From assembly GCA_963281155.1 (NCBI GenBank), contig CAUJLY010000003.1, positions 2,728,001 through 2,792,000 on the forward strand: a DNA stretch of 64,000 nt. Direction: 5' to 3'. Each line of letters begins with the position of its first letter. The stretch's first letter is position 1. Below the pieces are notes generated by a model, which did not search any database, was not told the DNA's origin, and was given only the letters and a program-made list of their open reading frames with translations. The position numbers and the translations under genes are program-made. Shown here piece by piece: positions 34,388-45,535 of this stretch. The DNA comes from Rhabditophanes sp. KR3021. Lineage: Eukaryota > Nematoda > Chromadorea > Rhabditida > Alloionematidae.

Positions 34388-36277
34388 ACACCACTATAAT
34401 TAATATTTCTTATTATGGATTGATCCTAGCCTAATTTAGTCGCTACTTCCTTTATTTTATTTCAGACATAATAAATATATTTGTTCAAAATGTTCGTTGC
34501 TTATTTTATTGACACCATCTAATCTTCAGAACAAGTTAATCTCTTTTGTTAGTGGAAAGTTTGAGTCTCAAAGTTTCTGCCTCATTAATCATTTGGAATT
34601 GTCATGGACCCTCTTTTCGCAATCATTATCACAAGCTCCAATCTGAGATGACTTTTGGCGACAATCTCAACATGCACCACATACTACAATATAATAGAAC
34701 ATTGGATACTGCTTACAAAACTTTGCCACTTTTACTTTCCTCATGTCATTTTCACCATGAACAATTGAACCCCTGAGGATTAGTGCCGACAAAGACGAGC
34801 TTACTTAATAGGTTGTCGTTGTGTGCCTGTGATTTAGACAAGGTTTTGGGTGAGTGTTGTATTCTTAAGTTGGTGGCAACAATGTTGCATCATATTTGTG
34901 GCAATTACCAAGATTAAACACAAAATCATTAAAGGAATGTTGGTTAATTTAATTAGAAAAACACTTTCCTCTAATTGGACAGACCCTCACAGATCTCCTT
35001 TTAGGAATAAATGAAGAAATATTTTTATCAAGTTAGTGTTTTATTTATTGTATTAAGTTAGTGTTATTTATGATATTAAGTTAGTGTTATTTATGATATC
35101 AAGTTAGTGTTATTTATGATATTAAGTTCATGTTTCCACAAATTATACAGATCTTATTTATACGTAGTAAGGAAGTGTATGCATATTCGGAATTTATTTA
35201 TTCAAACCCAATTACGCATTTATGCCTCCCAAATCCGTCATCTCATAACTATTGTAAGAATTATATGAATTACCAAATTATATGAGTGTCCTCAAGACAA
35301 AGCCTTCTGCTAATCTTACAACTTAATCTCCATATCATCTCTCATCCCGCGGAAAACTGATAACAATTATATTTACATCTTAATATGAAATAAATAAATC
35401 TACAGAATGGTGTATATGTGCCATATAATGTGAGTAATGCTTATAATGTACTGTTGTCTTCCATCTAAATGATATCTTAAACATGGAATTAAAGACAATT
35501 TTGGTGACAACGCCATAGGAAAACTAATAAAAGGACATACTCCAAAAAAGTTGATGCTTTTTGCTGATATCATTTGAAATTTATTTGGGACACTTTTGGT
35601 AATAAGCTGACAAGACCCAGTCTAAAATGGGCAGATGATGTATCGAAGACAGATACAAATCAAAAGACGAGATAATTCGTCGCTCACCAGCATTTTAAAC
35701 AGCCATTAAAAAGGATACAAAGAAATTTGTTTGCTTGCAAATATTACCATATCACTATATTTTAAATTTTTACTACTATCACCATATCACAACAACACAC
35801 TCTGCATAACTTCTATATCTAGCCACACCCCCAACAACAATAGTGCCTGTCCAAGAATTAATGGGTGTTTGTATGTGAGTAAATTTAAATAGTCGTGGTG
35901 TCAACTTAAATATATGAAAATAAATTTAGTTAAGAGTTTATCACAAAAAAGGAAGATGAAAGGGTACGCCTATCAAGGAAAAAAGATGATTGCCAATTGG
36001 AGAAGATGGTGTGGGAAACTCTTTTAACAATCACAGTCTTCCTACTCATCTAGGCAATTATTGTCTTTTCTTCTGAAACTGTCTTTGTTACCAGCCGACG
36101 CTTTTCTCTTGTTGTCGTCAAGGATCTTGGTTGATATCATTTCATATTTATCATACTACAACCATAGCATATAATAAAATAAAGTATATTGTATTTTAAA
36201 TACAAACATTCTATACATTCAATTATATTCCATTATTTTATATAATATACCTATTTATTTCATCTTTAAACAAAAAC
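34388..36277. other. Intergenic, AT-rich, with a minisatellite
   Basis: About 1.9 kb between MAPK15 and the T-box gene. A 23-bp tandem repeat is listed separately. Around 35,600-35,670 a plus frame reads LTRPSLKWADDVSKTD, faintly like the end of a LINE protein, but too short to call. No gene is supported. Confidence 0.45.
35029..35128. repeat. 23-bp tandem repeat, about four copies
   Basis: The unit TAAGTTAGTGTTATTTATGATAT occurs at 35054-35076, 35077-35099 and 35100-35122 (first base varying C/T). A diverged copy precedes it from about 35029 and a partial copy follows. Confidence 0.9.
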
Positions 36278-37595
36278 ATGGCGAAGAGAAGTAACGAGGC
36301 ATCAGAACTTTCAAACAATGGAGACAAAGCATGTGGATCCATGAAGCGAAGCAAGTTTAGCATTGACCATATTTTGGAAAAGAAAATCTGTACAAAAGAT
36401 GATGATGTGATTACTGATAAGGCGGTGGATGATGATTGTCCTGATAATTTGATGTCATCAATCCTGGCTCCCGGCACTTCACCCAATCTCGATAAAGTTC
36501 AATGCAAACTTGAAGGAAAGGAGCTGTGGGGAAAGTTCTTCCATTTAAATACAGAAATGATAATCACGAAATCAGGAAGGTAACGATTCCGGTGTCTTAT
36601 AAATATTCGTATATGTTTCAGTATACCAATTGGATGAGTACTAAATTCTAATGTTTTTTAACTAGTTAGACTTATTATGATTTATTTAATTAGTACTAAA
36701 GTACCTATCCATTTAATTATATGTTTAAAATACTTTTACGACCTACTGTAACGATGACATTAATATGAAAAATTATAGGCGAATGTTTCCAACTCTAAAA
36801 ATAAAATTCGACGGATGTCAAGCAGATGCACAGTATTACATATTTTTAGATATTGTACCTGTAGACGATAGGAGATATCGATATGTCTACAATAAGTCAT
36901 CCTGGCTAACGGCCGGGAAAGCGGAACCTTCACCACCCTCGCGAATTTACTTGCATCCCGACTCCCCTATCAGTGGCAAGCAATTACTAACTCAAGTTAT
37001 CAGTTTTGAAAAAGTGAAGCTAACCAACTCCACAGACTATGACAAACCGGGCCATTTGGTTCTTAATTCAATGCATAAATATCAACCACGCGTCCACCTA
37101 ATGTTAAAGGATAATGGCAAAAAAATTAGTGCCTTAAACTTGAATTCTTCTTCCTTCGACTTAAGTGTGCATTCGTACCGAACTTTCAAGTTTCTTGAAT
37201 GCCAGTTTATGGCAGTGACTGCTTATCAAAATCAATTGATAACTCAACTAAAAATAGAGAAAAATCCTTTCGCAAAGGGCTTTCGCGACCCAACGGGTCG
37301 AAATACAGACTATGACGATCAAATGTCGAGTTCCATGATGGCTCCTCAGATGAACTTTACAAATATTTGGCCGCAGTTCCAGCAACCTCTAGACTCAATA
37401 TGGTTTGCTCGCCTCAACAATGCCCTATTTAACAACCAAAAATTAAATGCTCCCCTCCCTCAGAACTTTCTATTTCCGCTAACAAATTTAGGACCTAATT
37501 TCTTGGGACCATTTGAAGTTCCAAAATCATTACCATCGCAATCTTCATCCATGACACCGAGAAACAACAATCCAACTGAATCTCCAAAGTTATAA
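36278..37595 (+). CDS. TBX20: T-box transcription factor, Tbx20/H15/MAB-9 type
   Basis: Exons 36278-36579 and 36779-37595 (phase 2) give 372 aa. The T-box covers roughly residues 82-270: [89 protein letters not shown]-like [48 protein letters not shown]. ELW-KF, the DIVPVD loop and the SSWL-AGKA block are closest to Tbx20. The intron falls inside SGR|RMFP, a common T-box intron site. Near residue 28 the sequence FSIDHIL fits an eh1 motif that binds Groucho/TLE corepressors, so repression is plausible. The C-terminal ~100 residues are Pro/Asn/Gln-rich and unconserved. In animals Tbx20 acts in heart, hindgut or neural patterning; its role here is unknown. Confidence 0.9.
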
Positions 37596-38758
37596 CCGGT
37601 TCCTCTTCACCATTGACACACAATATTTTCACTCTAACAAATAAACTTGTCTAAATTTATCTAAATTTATGTGAATTTAATGTAGTTTTTGTGTAATTTA
37701 ATGTAATTTTATCTAATTTCTACACTAATCAAGGCAACCACGATGATAATACTACCGTATTCAAACACACATCTTTTTGATTTCCAATTAAACATGTTCG
37801 CATCATCTACTCTCAAACATATTTGATTGTGCCAAATAAATGTGACAAATTGGATCACAATTTAATGTTTGCAACTTAGTATTTTTGACATCCAATTCTT
37901 TGCATGTTAATATCTTAAACATTCAATTCAAATTATTATTTTAGACATAAAATGAATTTGTTGCAAGTCATTATTTTCGATATTACATTTATTTGTTATA
38001 ACCTATTCTTTACCAATTTGCAATTTACCTACTTTATTGGATGATATGCCTCCATCTGTAAGTACCTCAAAAAGGTTAATTTAGACGGTGTGTGGTTTGA
38101 TCTAATCTAATTAAGATATCAATTGGACTATTTAATGGATATGCAATAAAATAATTAAATCTTTTATAGTTGACACTCACCTCGCCTTTATTCCTAATGT
38201 TGGGTACGACAATAACACACGAATGCGACGCTTCTACTAATTAATTTGTTTAACGATTAGTCACAATATTGTGAGACTTCCTTTTAACGTATAATCACCA
38301 CTTATAGGGGTACTTTTTTATGATCCAAATAAAAAATATGTTTATAGAAATTTATAACATTTTTTAATTACCCTTCTATTTGTAGTGGTAATAAGAAAGT
38401 TGTTTTAACAGTTTCACCAAACACTTTTCAAGGGTGAATATATGGTGTTATCTTACGGTAACCTGGAAAGGGGGCAATTCAATTAAATAGACAATTAAAC
38501 ATCTATATAATATTTAGATAATCTACATATCCAATAACAACAAAATTTCAATAATCTTTGATAGTATTAAAATTCAAATAGTTTGAATAATTTGCAACAA
38601 TATATTTAATCTTTAATTAATATAAATCGTATTGTATGTACATGAATATTGAATTGATTTGATCAATGACGGTTACTTAATATTTTAATAAATAAAAAAC
38701 GTTATATGATGAAGTGACAACAAACTTCCCAATTTAATAGGTAACAAATGATATTTTA
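37596..38758. other. Convergent intergenic region
   Basis: About 1.2 kb between the T-box gene and SLC30A6. Short direct repetition (CTAAATTTAT, TGTAATTTAATGTA) occurs near 37,650-37,700. No gene is seen. Confidence 0.5.
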
Positions 38759-39820
38759 TCATCTCTGAAATTGATGCAGTGGAGCCATTTTATCCATACT
38801 TTGATACATATTACCCCAAGAAGCCGACGTATCCTTGACAATTTCTACTGTCAGTACATTTATGATGCTTGTTAATTTTTCGCATACAGTTGCCAACACA
38901 ACTTGATCATTTGCATCTCTTCTAACTCGAACATCTACTGAACCAGCGATTTTCGAAAAGTCCAATTGCCAAAAATGAGCAGCCTTCAACTCGAGAACAC
39001 CTTCGACTGTTGAGGCCTCTGAAATACATCTATCTATTTGGTTTTGAATGTGTGGTGAGGTTGTTTGCAGCAATATTTTTCCCGTATATGCTGTGAAGGG
39101 CATCGTTGTCGAAAATACACCAATTGACAAGATAAACGTGGCCATTGGATCAAACCATTCAAATTCATCCCCAAACCATAAAGTAAAGAAAGAACAAGCG
39201 GCATTTACAAATATTAGCAAAATCATTGCATTAATTCGCGGTAAAAGCAATCTGGACAAACCAGGAACAAAGAAGCAGATGCCTTGTGAAATGTCTGCTG
39301 CATGTTCTTGCAAACTGGATGCAGAAGAAACCTGCAATACATGGTGAAAAGGCTGTCCAGTAACAGAATATGCTGCTACTAATAAAGAAACGCCAGTCAA
39401 AATAATTGAGCATATAAAATAAAAAGACTTCGAATGCTCGTCTTCATGATCGTGTTGGCCGCCATGATGGCTTCCTAACAAATGTTCGAGAGATTCCTTG
39501 ATGAGAAAAACTGAAAATAGTTGTGCTAATAATGTAGTTGTGAACACTGCCATTACTGGTGCTCTTGAAAACCCAAATGAATAACTAAAAACAGACATTA
39601 TACGCTAAATCAATAGATTTACTTACTTCGAAGATCTTTTAATAAAACTTGGACTCGTGGTGATACTAGAACCTACGGCGGACGTAGCAAAAACAGACAG
39701 CCATGTAGACCCAGATAATACCAAAGAATCGGCCTTAGAAGTAATATACGACAAAATACATGTTAATGCCAAACAAGCAAAGAAGCCAGACTTAACTTTC
39801 GTACTCACATCCGATATCAT
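38759..39820 (-). CDS. SLC30A6: Zinc transporter SLC30A6 (ZnT6)-like
   Basis: Exons 39820-39627 and 39584-38759 (42-nt intron, phase 2) give 339 aa. ZnT6 is a cation-diffusion-facilitator protein that pairs with ZnT5 to load zinc in the early secretory pathway. Matches: YSFGFSRAPVMAVFTTTLLAQLFSVFLIKES (human YSFGFERLEVLAVFASTVLAQLGALFILKES), LQEHAADISQGICFFVPGLSRLLLPR, GKILLQTTSPHIQNQID, and the cytoplasmic domain VEGVLELKAAHFWQLDF with AGSVDVRVRRDANDQ (human AGSVHVRIRRDANEQ). An extra His-rich loop HHGGQHDHEDEH lies after TM3, unlike human ZnT6. The N-terminus is ~40 residues shorter than human and the long human tail is absent. It is head-to-head with EFR3, 326 bp between ATGs. Confidence 0.88.
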
Positions 39821-40146
39821 GTCAGAGCTTTACCTATATGTTTCCAATAGTTCCACGGTGTCGTTTTGTTGGTATTTTTAATATAAGGCGTCATCCTATA
39901 ACGAAGCAATTGGAACAAACAGGACTCTCAAATTGTTTGTTTAAATGGCAGCAGAGACTTTATTATTATCAGTGTGATTACGTCAACTACCCCAGTCAAA
40001 TTTGGTGTTTTAATCCGGAGAGAAGTACTAAAAATAGTATTATTCATTTATTGATTATTGGAGTTCGACCAATTCAATCTATTATTAACTAACGTAAGTA
40101 TTAAAATATGTCACACCTATATATTTGTTGATATTACAGATCTAAA
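39821..40146. promoter_or_regulatory. Divergent promoter region, SLC30A6/EFR3
   Basis: 326 bp between the two start codons must hold both promoters. GATATTACAG, an acceptor-like site, ends seven bases before the EFR3 ATG. Confidence 0.4.
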
Positions 40147-43100
40147 ATGTGGCAATTAATTTGTTGTTGTACCAGGTGTAAGCCAAGACATCTCCAACTA
40201 TGTGATGCCATTTATCCTAGAAACGAACTTGAAACTAGAGCTAACAATAATGTTGATAAATTAGTTTTTTATGCGTGTTCACATGGAGAGAAATTATCCA
40301 GAATTGGAAATTATCTAGTCACCAAATTATCTAGAGACCTGTCTAGACAGAAGATTCCAAAAGTTAGGGTGGCAACAGATGCTTTGATTAGAATTTTAAA
40401 GTCTTCTCATCATCACAACAGCCAAAGCTCGTTCATAGATTCGTATTTGTTGATGGTACAGAAATTATTAGAAACGAATGATCGCCAGATGGAAGACCTT
40501 GCCATCAATTGTTATGTTATCTTTGCTCAAATTGACGAAGTTCAACCTAACTATTCGAGATGCTATGACTTTTTTATACCCAAGTTTGTTTCACTATGCT
40601 TTGCTAATCGAGGTGATTTTATCAAACAGCAAAGATCCAATGGATTGACTGGTTTGCTCGCTTTAGTTTGGAGAGCAACATCTGGAGACTATCAATCCGA
40701 TTTTTGGTCAAAAGATCATATGGAAAAAGTGATCCCTGCTATTCTTGTCAACATCAAAGAGGATGGCGAGGAAACAGCAACTGATAATTTAAAAAACTCA
40801 ATTACTTCTTTGGCAAATCAAGAGAACACCGAACCTCATTTGATTGCGGCTGAATGTTTGCGAGAAATTATGGGAAAGTCATCCTACGAATCATTCCAAT
40901 GTGTTCTAGAACCGTTGATTATTTACTGCGACGATCACAAGCACTGGCTTTATCCAACTAGTTTTGCCATCCATGTTTTCAAAGTCGTTGTTTTTTCAAT
41001 TCCAGGTGACTAAAATGGGGATTTTATTAAATTAAAAATGGGTAAAAAATGTGGATTGAATTTAAATGGATAGTTTAGGGACGACTTCTGGAGATTTTGT
41101 TAAATCGGCGTGTTTATTAGCATCTAAAACTCCCGAAAGATTAGTTTTGCAACTCATCCTTTCTTTCTGGAAACTTTTGCGTGACCATATTTTAAGTTGG
41201 CTTTCCTGAGTCACTGTTTGCACTCTTACCTCATACAAAAGGTGTTTCTTGGCAAGTTGAGGTAAGTTCCATTCAGCCTCAATGATATCTGGATGTATCA
41301 TAAATAGACGTCGCAAAACTTTTCATTCAAAATAGGTTTATTCTTTCCATCCAGTTCGTTTTTGGTGTCGACTGCTGTTATCAAAGCCTGTTTTACTGAT
41401 ACATTGAATAGGCCACCACAATTTTAACATTTTAAATGACTTTGCTTGTTGTGCCAAATATTCTTTGCATTGATACTCTGTTGGTATTCTTGCATACACT
41501 TCTCTAGATCCACGACCATCAGGCATTTCAAATTTATCATTAGGAATTTGTTGCATAGATTGATGTCCCATCTCCTTGATTGCACGGAAGTTAAACAAAT
41601 AGTGCATTCTGTCAGAAACCGACCCAGTAGGTAAGTTGGTTGCCCGCTTGGTAGCAGCAATTAAAGACCGTTAAATTATAGATGCATATCTTTGAGACAG
41701 TCCTCCTTTTCCAATTCTTCTGTTCTAGCTTTACATTCTTCCTTTCCACCACAATTAATCGAATCCAAAATCATAAGAAATAAATTCCCCATCCCTTCAT
41801 CTTTGATATCTCCTTCAATGACTGCAGCAATAACCGGCCTTTCTTCTTCATCGCTACTGAGGTAAATTACTTCTTGTTCTTCCTTAGTATCTAAAGTAAA
41901 TATATAAAACTTAACAGTTTTGGACTTACCAACTTCCATCAAACTATCTTCCTTTTCATGATATCAAGACGAGCAAGATATTAAAGGAAAATAGCTAATA
42001 AGTTAATAAATCCTTCATAATATACCCGTTTCAACAAAATGCTTACTTCTTCCAAAAGGATACTATTGACAATTCTAGAAACCTTGAGACTTGACTCCTC
42101 TTCTAAACGTGTCTGTTCTGCGAATTCATTACTCAATGTAAATTAAATAACAGCAATTATTAAGCGATCTTGTTGCAACTAAAATAAATGAGTTATAAAA
42201 TTTAAATTGGAAGCTTAAATATGATGACACTTAAAATGCCTTGCAGGTAATACTCATGTTTTGAATCTGCAAGGTACTAAAAAACAGTTGATATGCTGTC
42301 ACTGTAGTTTGCATAACTATTTAAAATATCAAATATTATTACATCAATTACTAATATTATTTTTTCAATTCAGGAACAAGCTCCATCATTGTAATTGAGT
42401 CCTTGCTAAAGCATATGGATAAATACAAAAATACCAATGTCCACGAAAGAATTGGCATTGCCAAAGTGCTCTATAATATAGGACCGATCGCGGGTGAGTT
42501 TACAGGCAAAGCTAAATATACAAAATTTATTAAAATAACACTTATTAGATCAGATACTAATAATTTAGAAAGCAATTGAATTTGGTAAGAATTGACTTTG
42601 AGGTTCTTTTGATAATAAAAGGAACGTTTAAATGCATTACATCATTGGACTGTTCAGTTGTATCAATATTTGTCAAGAAATTGTGTAGGTCCGGTATAAT
42701 AGAGTGTTCATAGACAAGGATTTCATTACTAGTTAAGCCATCAAGGTAAAATAGCTATTGATTGTCTTTCGCCTTGAAAAATGTCCATACATGGAAAGCT
42801 ACTTTTAAAATTAACAGCTATTTAATATTTAATTTATTAATAATTAACCATACTTTCAGGTCAATCTATTGGACCTCTTCTTTTATCTACTTACAACGAT
42901 ATGTTAAAAAACTTGAAAACATCAGTCGAGTTTCAGGAATCAGGAAAATGCAATGATGTCGAAAATGAAAAAGTGTACCAGGAAACATTTACGCACGCTA
43001 TAGGTTCGAGTTTAAAACAACAAAAATTTATTGAAAAACACTACAATTAAAAAGAAATTAAACTGGATGATCTTTTGACAAAAAATTGTTCAATAGCAAT

Positions 43101-44965
43101 ATCACTAATCCTCGTGACAATCTCTGGATATTTCAAATACATGACTTGATGTGATTGTCCAGAGTCGTCTACCTTAGTGAGATCCTCAAGAAAGACGGCG
43201 AAACTTTGTGGTTGCCTTTCCAAATATTTTGACATCTTTTTCCTTTTGGATCTAATGGAATGTGACGTGTCATCTCCCTTCTAGTTTTGGAGGCATGATC
43301 TTGTAATCTTCTTTTCATTATACCCGAGACTCCTACATAAAAGATCAGTTCCTTGAAGTTAATGAGAGACACTTTATCCAGTTCAACAGCAGAAGGGACG
43401 TCCAATAGGATGTAAACTGAGTTCTTCTTTTTTGACAATGTCCGAGCAGTAGCCTTTTTAAGTTTGTCCATCAATCCTGATTATTGTAGACGAAATCGTT
43501 CACCAGTCTTACCATCAACCTTTTGTTGGTGCTAGTTTATACGTAAATAAATAAAATCAAATTACTCGATTCGAGTTAAATGTTATAATTTCTACTAATG
43601 TTATTGTTTACATGTTTAGGTAACTTCTGTAGCATTTTGCCAGATTATCAAAAACTCGAAATTATGATCTTTACAACTGGAGAAATTTGCAGGAATCAGG
43701 AAAACGATACATTGACAACTGCCGAATCATTTTATCACCATGTCCTCGCTAGTACATTCCTTAAAATTGCTACTAAGTACCAAACATCATACTTGTCAAC
43801 ATTATTTACTGACAACTTCACCAACACAATGCTACGACTAGCTATCCATCCAAATGCGGACATCCGCCTCATCATACAAAGAGTCTTCCACACTCTCCTT
43901 GACCGCAAAAATAATCTGAAACAGCTTGAGCACGTTCCATTGATAGATGAAATAAGTGACATAAATATCAAAGTTGAAAAATGTTCTAAGGCTGATCAAA
44001 TGTTCGCCCGTCGCTTTATAAGCCAGGTTTCGGCAGTCATGTATAAAGTCATTAATATGGTTGACGATAATGGAGAAATTATGCTTTCCGTTCACATTGA
44101 TTCCATTCTTTGCACCATGTGTCTGTTTTGCATTGAGGTTGGGTGCGATGAAACGATTGTGGAGATGATCCATCTTTGCGCTTCCTACCAGACATTGGCT
44201 TTAAACGAAGAGATGAATGAAGTTAAAAAGAAGTTTATCCATCAACTTTGTGAACGTTTCTTTAACCTTATTTCTTTAGTAACCTTTATTCCTACCTTCC
44301 ATCAACATGTCAAACAAGTTTTGAATTATAGGCAACAAAATGCATTGATACTAGATATCAATAAAAATAACCCAGAGTCGTTCTTTGATTTAAGTATCAT
44401 TATAGATGCTTTGAAGAGTAGTGGGAAAGATGTTTCTAGATTTAACGTTTGTCTCGGAGGAACTGACTCAGGTAGAGGAGACTCAAAGTCCGAAGCCAAT
44501 AATTACTTCCGAAAACAGTCAACTGCCAGCGTTGGGGAATCTAAATTTTTGAAACCTAGTGACGTTGATTATAATGTTTCATTTGACATTAGTGTAGATT
44601 GGTCACCTGTAGGTTCAGAATGTGCTTCCCGCAGAAATACTATTATCGAAGACAACGCAATTGATACTCCAGCCCTGACAGCCATCACAAGTCTACGCCA
44701 AATTATGAAGTCTGTCAATTCAACGACAGATGTGAATGATGAGATTATGAGAGACAAGGCAAGATCGGCAGATTTGTTGCAAGCTTTTAGGAGGACTGAA
44801 ATAGATGATATTTCTCACGCATTGCTAAAAGACACAGTTGGTTCAGATTTCACGTCTCGTATCAAGAGTATTATTGAAAGGAATGACGGAGTGGAAGACT
44901 CATGCTACAAGTCTAAGGCTAAAAATGTGTTTGACATAGCTATTCCAGAATCCTTTATTTTTTAA
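40147..44965 (+). CDS. EFR3: EFR3 homologue, plasma-membrane anchor of PI4-kinase III alpha
   Basis: Exons 40147-41005, 42374-42493, 42860-43003 and 43620-44965 all join in phase 1 and give 822 aa, the size of human EFR3A (821). EFR3 is palmitoylated and recruits the PI4KA-TTC7-FAM126 complex to the plasma membrane. The N-terminal CCCTRC cluster is the palmitoylation site. Conserved blocks are DKLVFYACSHGEKLSRIGNYL (human EKLTFYAVSAPEKLDRIGSYL), YDFFIPKFVSLCF, FAIHVFKVVVFSI, NILPDYQKLEIMIF-like ILPDYQKLEIMIF, the helical repeats and VTFIPTFHQHVKQV (human IAVPAFCQHVSKV). Introns 1-3 are long (1368, 366, 616 nt) and each carries an antisense degenerate coding repeat (see 41062-43530). SLC30A6 is divergent upstream. 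Confidence 0.93.
41062..42345 (-). repeat. Family B degenerate coding repeat (copy B2) in EFR3 intron 1
   Basis: Minus-strand coding-like pieces run through most of the intron. From its 5' end: NYSDSISTVF with an acceptor-like TTTTTTAG, then YLADSKHEYYLQGILSVI (42335-42225). Next comes KEEQEVIYLSSDEEERPV-like acidic sequence ending at 41676, preceded by a perfect GTAAGT...TTTAG mini-intron at about 41935-41890. Then come a frame with GRGSREVYARIPTEYQCKEYL (41607-41338) and ANKHADLT (41316-41062). Frameshifts and stops separate the pieces. Its two ends match the shorter copy B1 in SLC35B3. No protein family is recognised. Retained intron-like splice sites argue for a genomic copy of a spliced gene or an element with introns. 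Confidence 0.6.
42640..42750 (-). pseudogene. GIY-YIG fragment (copy A3) in EFR3 intron 2
   Basis: The plus-strand text ACATCATTGGACTGTTC ... CAATATTTGTCAAG ... AGTTAAGCCATCAA matches 13,360-13,460 in the ABHD intron base for base over long stretches. On the minus strand it covers the 'DGLTSNE ... EHSII ... LTNID' section of the ANKLE1-type GIY-YIG domain only. It is antisense to EFR3. Confidence 0.6.
43047..43530 (-). pseudogene. ANKLE1/LEM-3-type GIY-YIG nuclease fragment (copy A2) in EFR3 intron 3
   Basis: From 43474 the minus strand encodes MMDKLKKATARTLSKKKN, then NSVYILLDVP, INFKELIFYVGVSG and KRRLQDHASKTRR. These are the first Tyr motif, the YVG motif and the Arg/His part of a GIY-YIG nuclease, as in ANKLE1 (YLLLD ... 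IFYVGKG ... R..H). After HIPLDPKGK the frame shifts. The remainder (43235-43047) reads LEDLTKVDDSGQSHQVMY and a helical end, matching the C-terminal part of copy A1. The middle of the domain is deleted. This is the best preserved copy, with no stop in its first 100 codons. Confidence 0.72.
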
Positions 44966-45535
44966 GTCCTTTAGAGAGAAGAATGTTCACTTACCATTAA
45001 TATCTTAACCTTATATAAATAAACATCCTCTAATAAACGTTCTTTTAATAAATGTTATACATATTTTGTGTATTTGTTCTTTTGACAATAATTGCGCACT
45101 AAAATATTAATAAATAAACAGATCCATATTCTTTCTTCTAAATAAACAGATTCATATCCTTTCTTCACAAAACAAAATACGCAACAATGAAAAGTGTACC
45201 TGCAACGTCACACCCTCCAGCAATCGCGCTGATCGAAATCGAATTTTTCTCCGTACAACACCATCTCCTATTCCTCTCTTCTTAACATAATACCACAAAA
45301 ATCTTTAAATCACCATATCCATTCCGGGTCACCAAAAATCTTTATATTGCAAACTTTGATTCACAAATTTTAATCAGGTTTTTTGACAACCATACAGTGA
45401 AAGTTTGGGTTGAGCTTTGCTGGTCACCTTTATTTTATTACACACAGTGAAAGTTTTGGTTGAGTTTTGCCGTCACTTTAATTTACTTCATTTTATTTAC
45501 TTTAATTTTATTACCTTTTGGGTGTTTTATAATAA
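44966..45535. other. Intergenic between EFR3 and lipase
   Basis: About 570 bp. AATAAA-like signals follow EFR3 near 45,030-45,055. It contains the tandem duplication at 45394-45490. No gene is seen. Confidence 0.5.
45394..45490. repeat. 50-bp tandem duplication
   Basis: ACAGTGAAAGTTTGGGTTGA... at 45394 recurs as ACAGTGAAAGTTTTGGTTGA... at 45444, with the following TTTTGC, GTCAC and TTTA parts also repeated. Two copies, slightly diverged. Confidence 0.8.

Noticed and set aside
34546..34776. Plus-strand frame after MAPK15
   Set aside because: No similarity to the MAPK15 tail and no splice acceptor linking it; probably 3' flanking sequence.
35600..35680. LTRPSLKWADDVSKTD frame resembling a LINE C-terminus
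   Set aside because: Only ~20 residues of weak resemblance; no other retroelement motif nearby.
39657..40092. Plus-strand frames overlapping the SLC30A6 first exon and the EFR3 upstream region
   Set aside because: Antisense shadow of SLC30A6 and 5' flank of EFR3; no conserved sequence.
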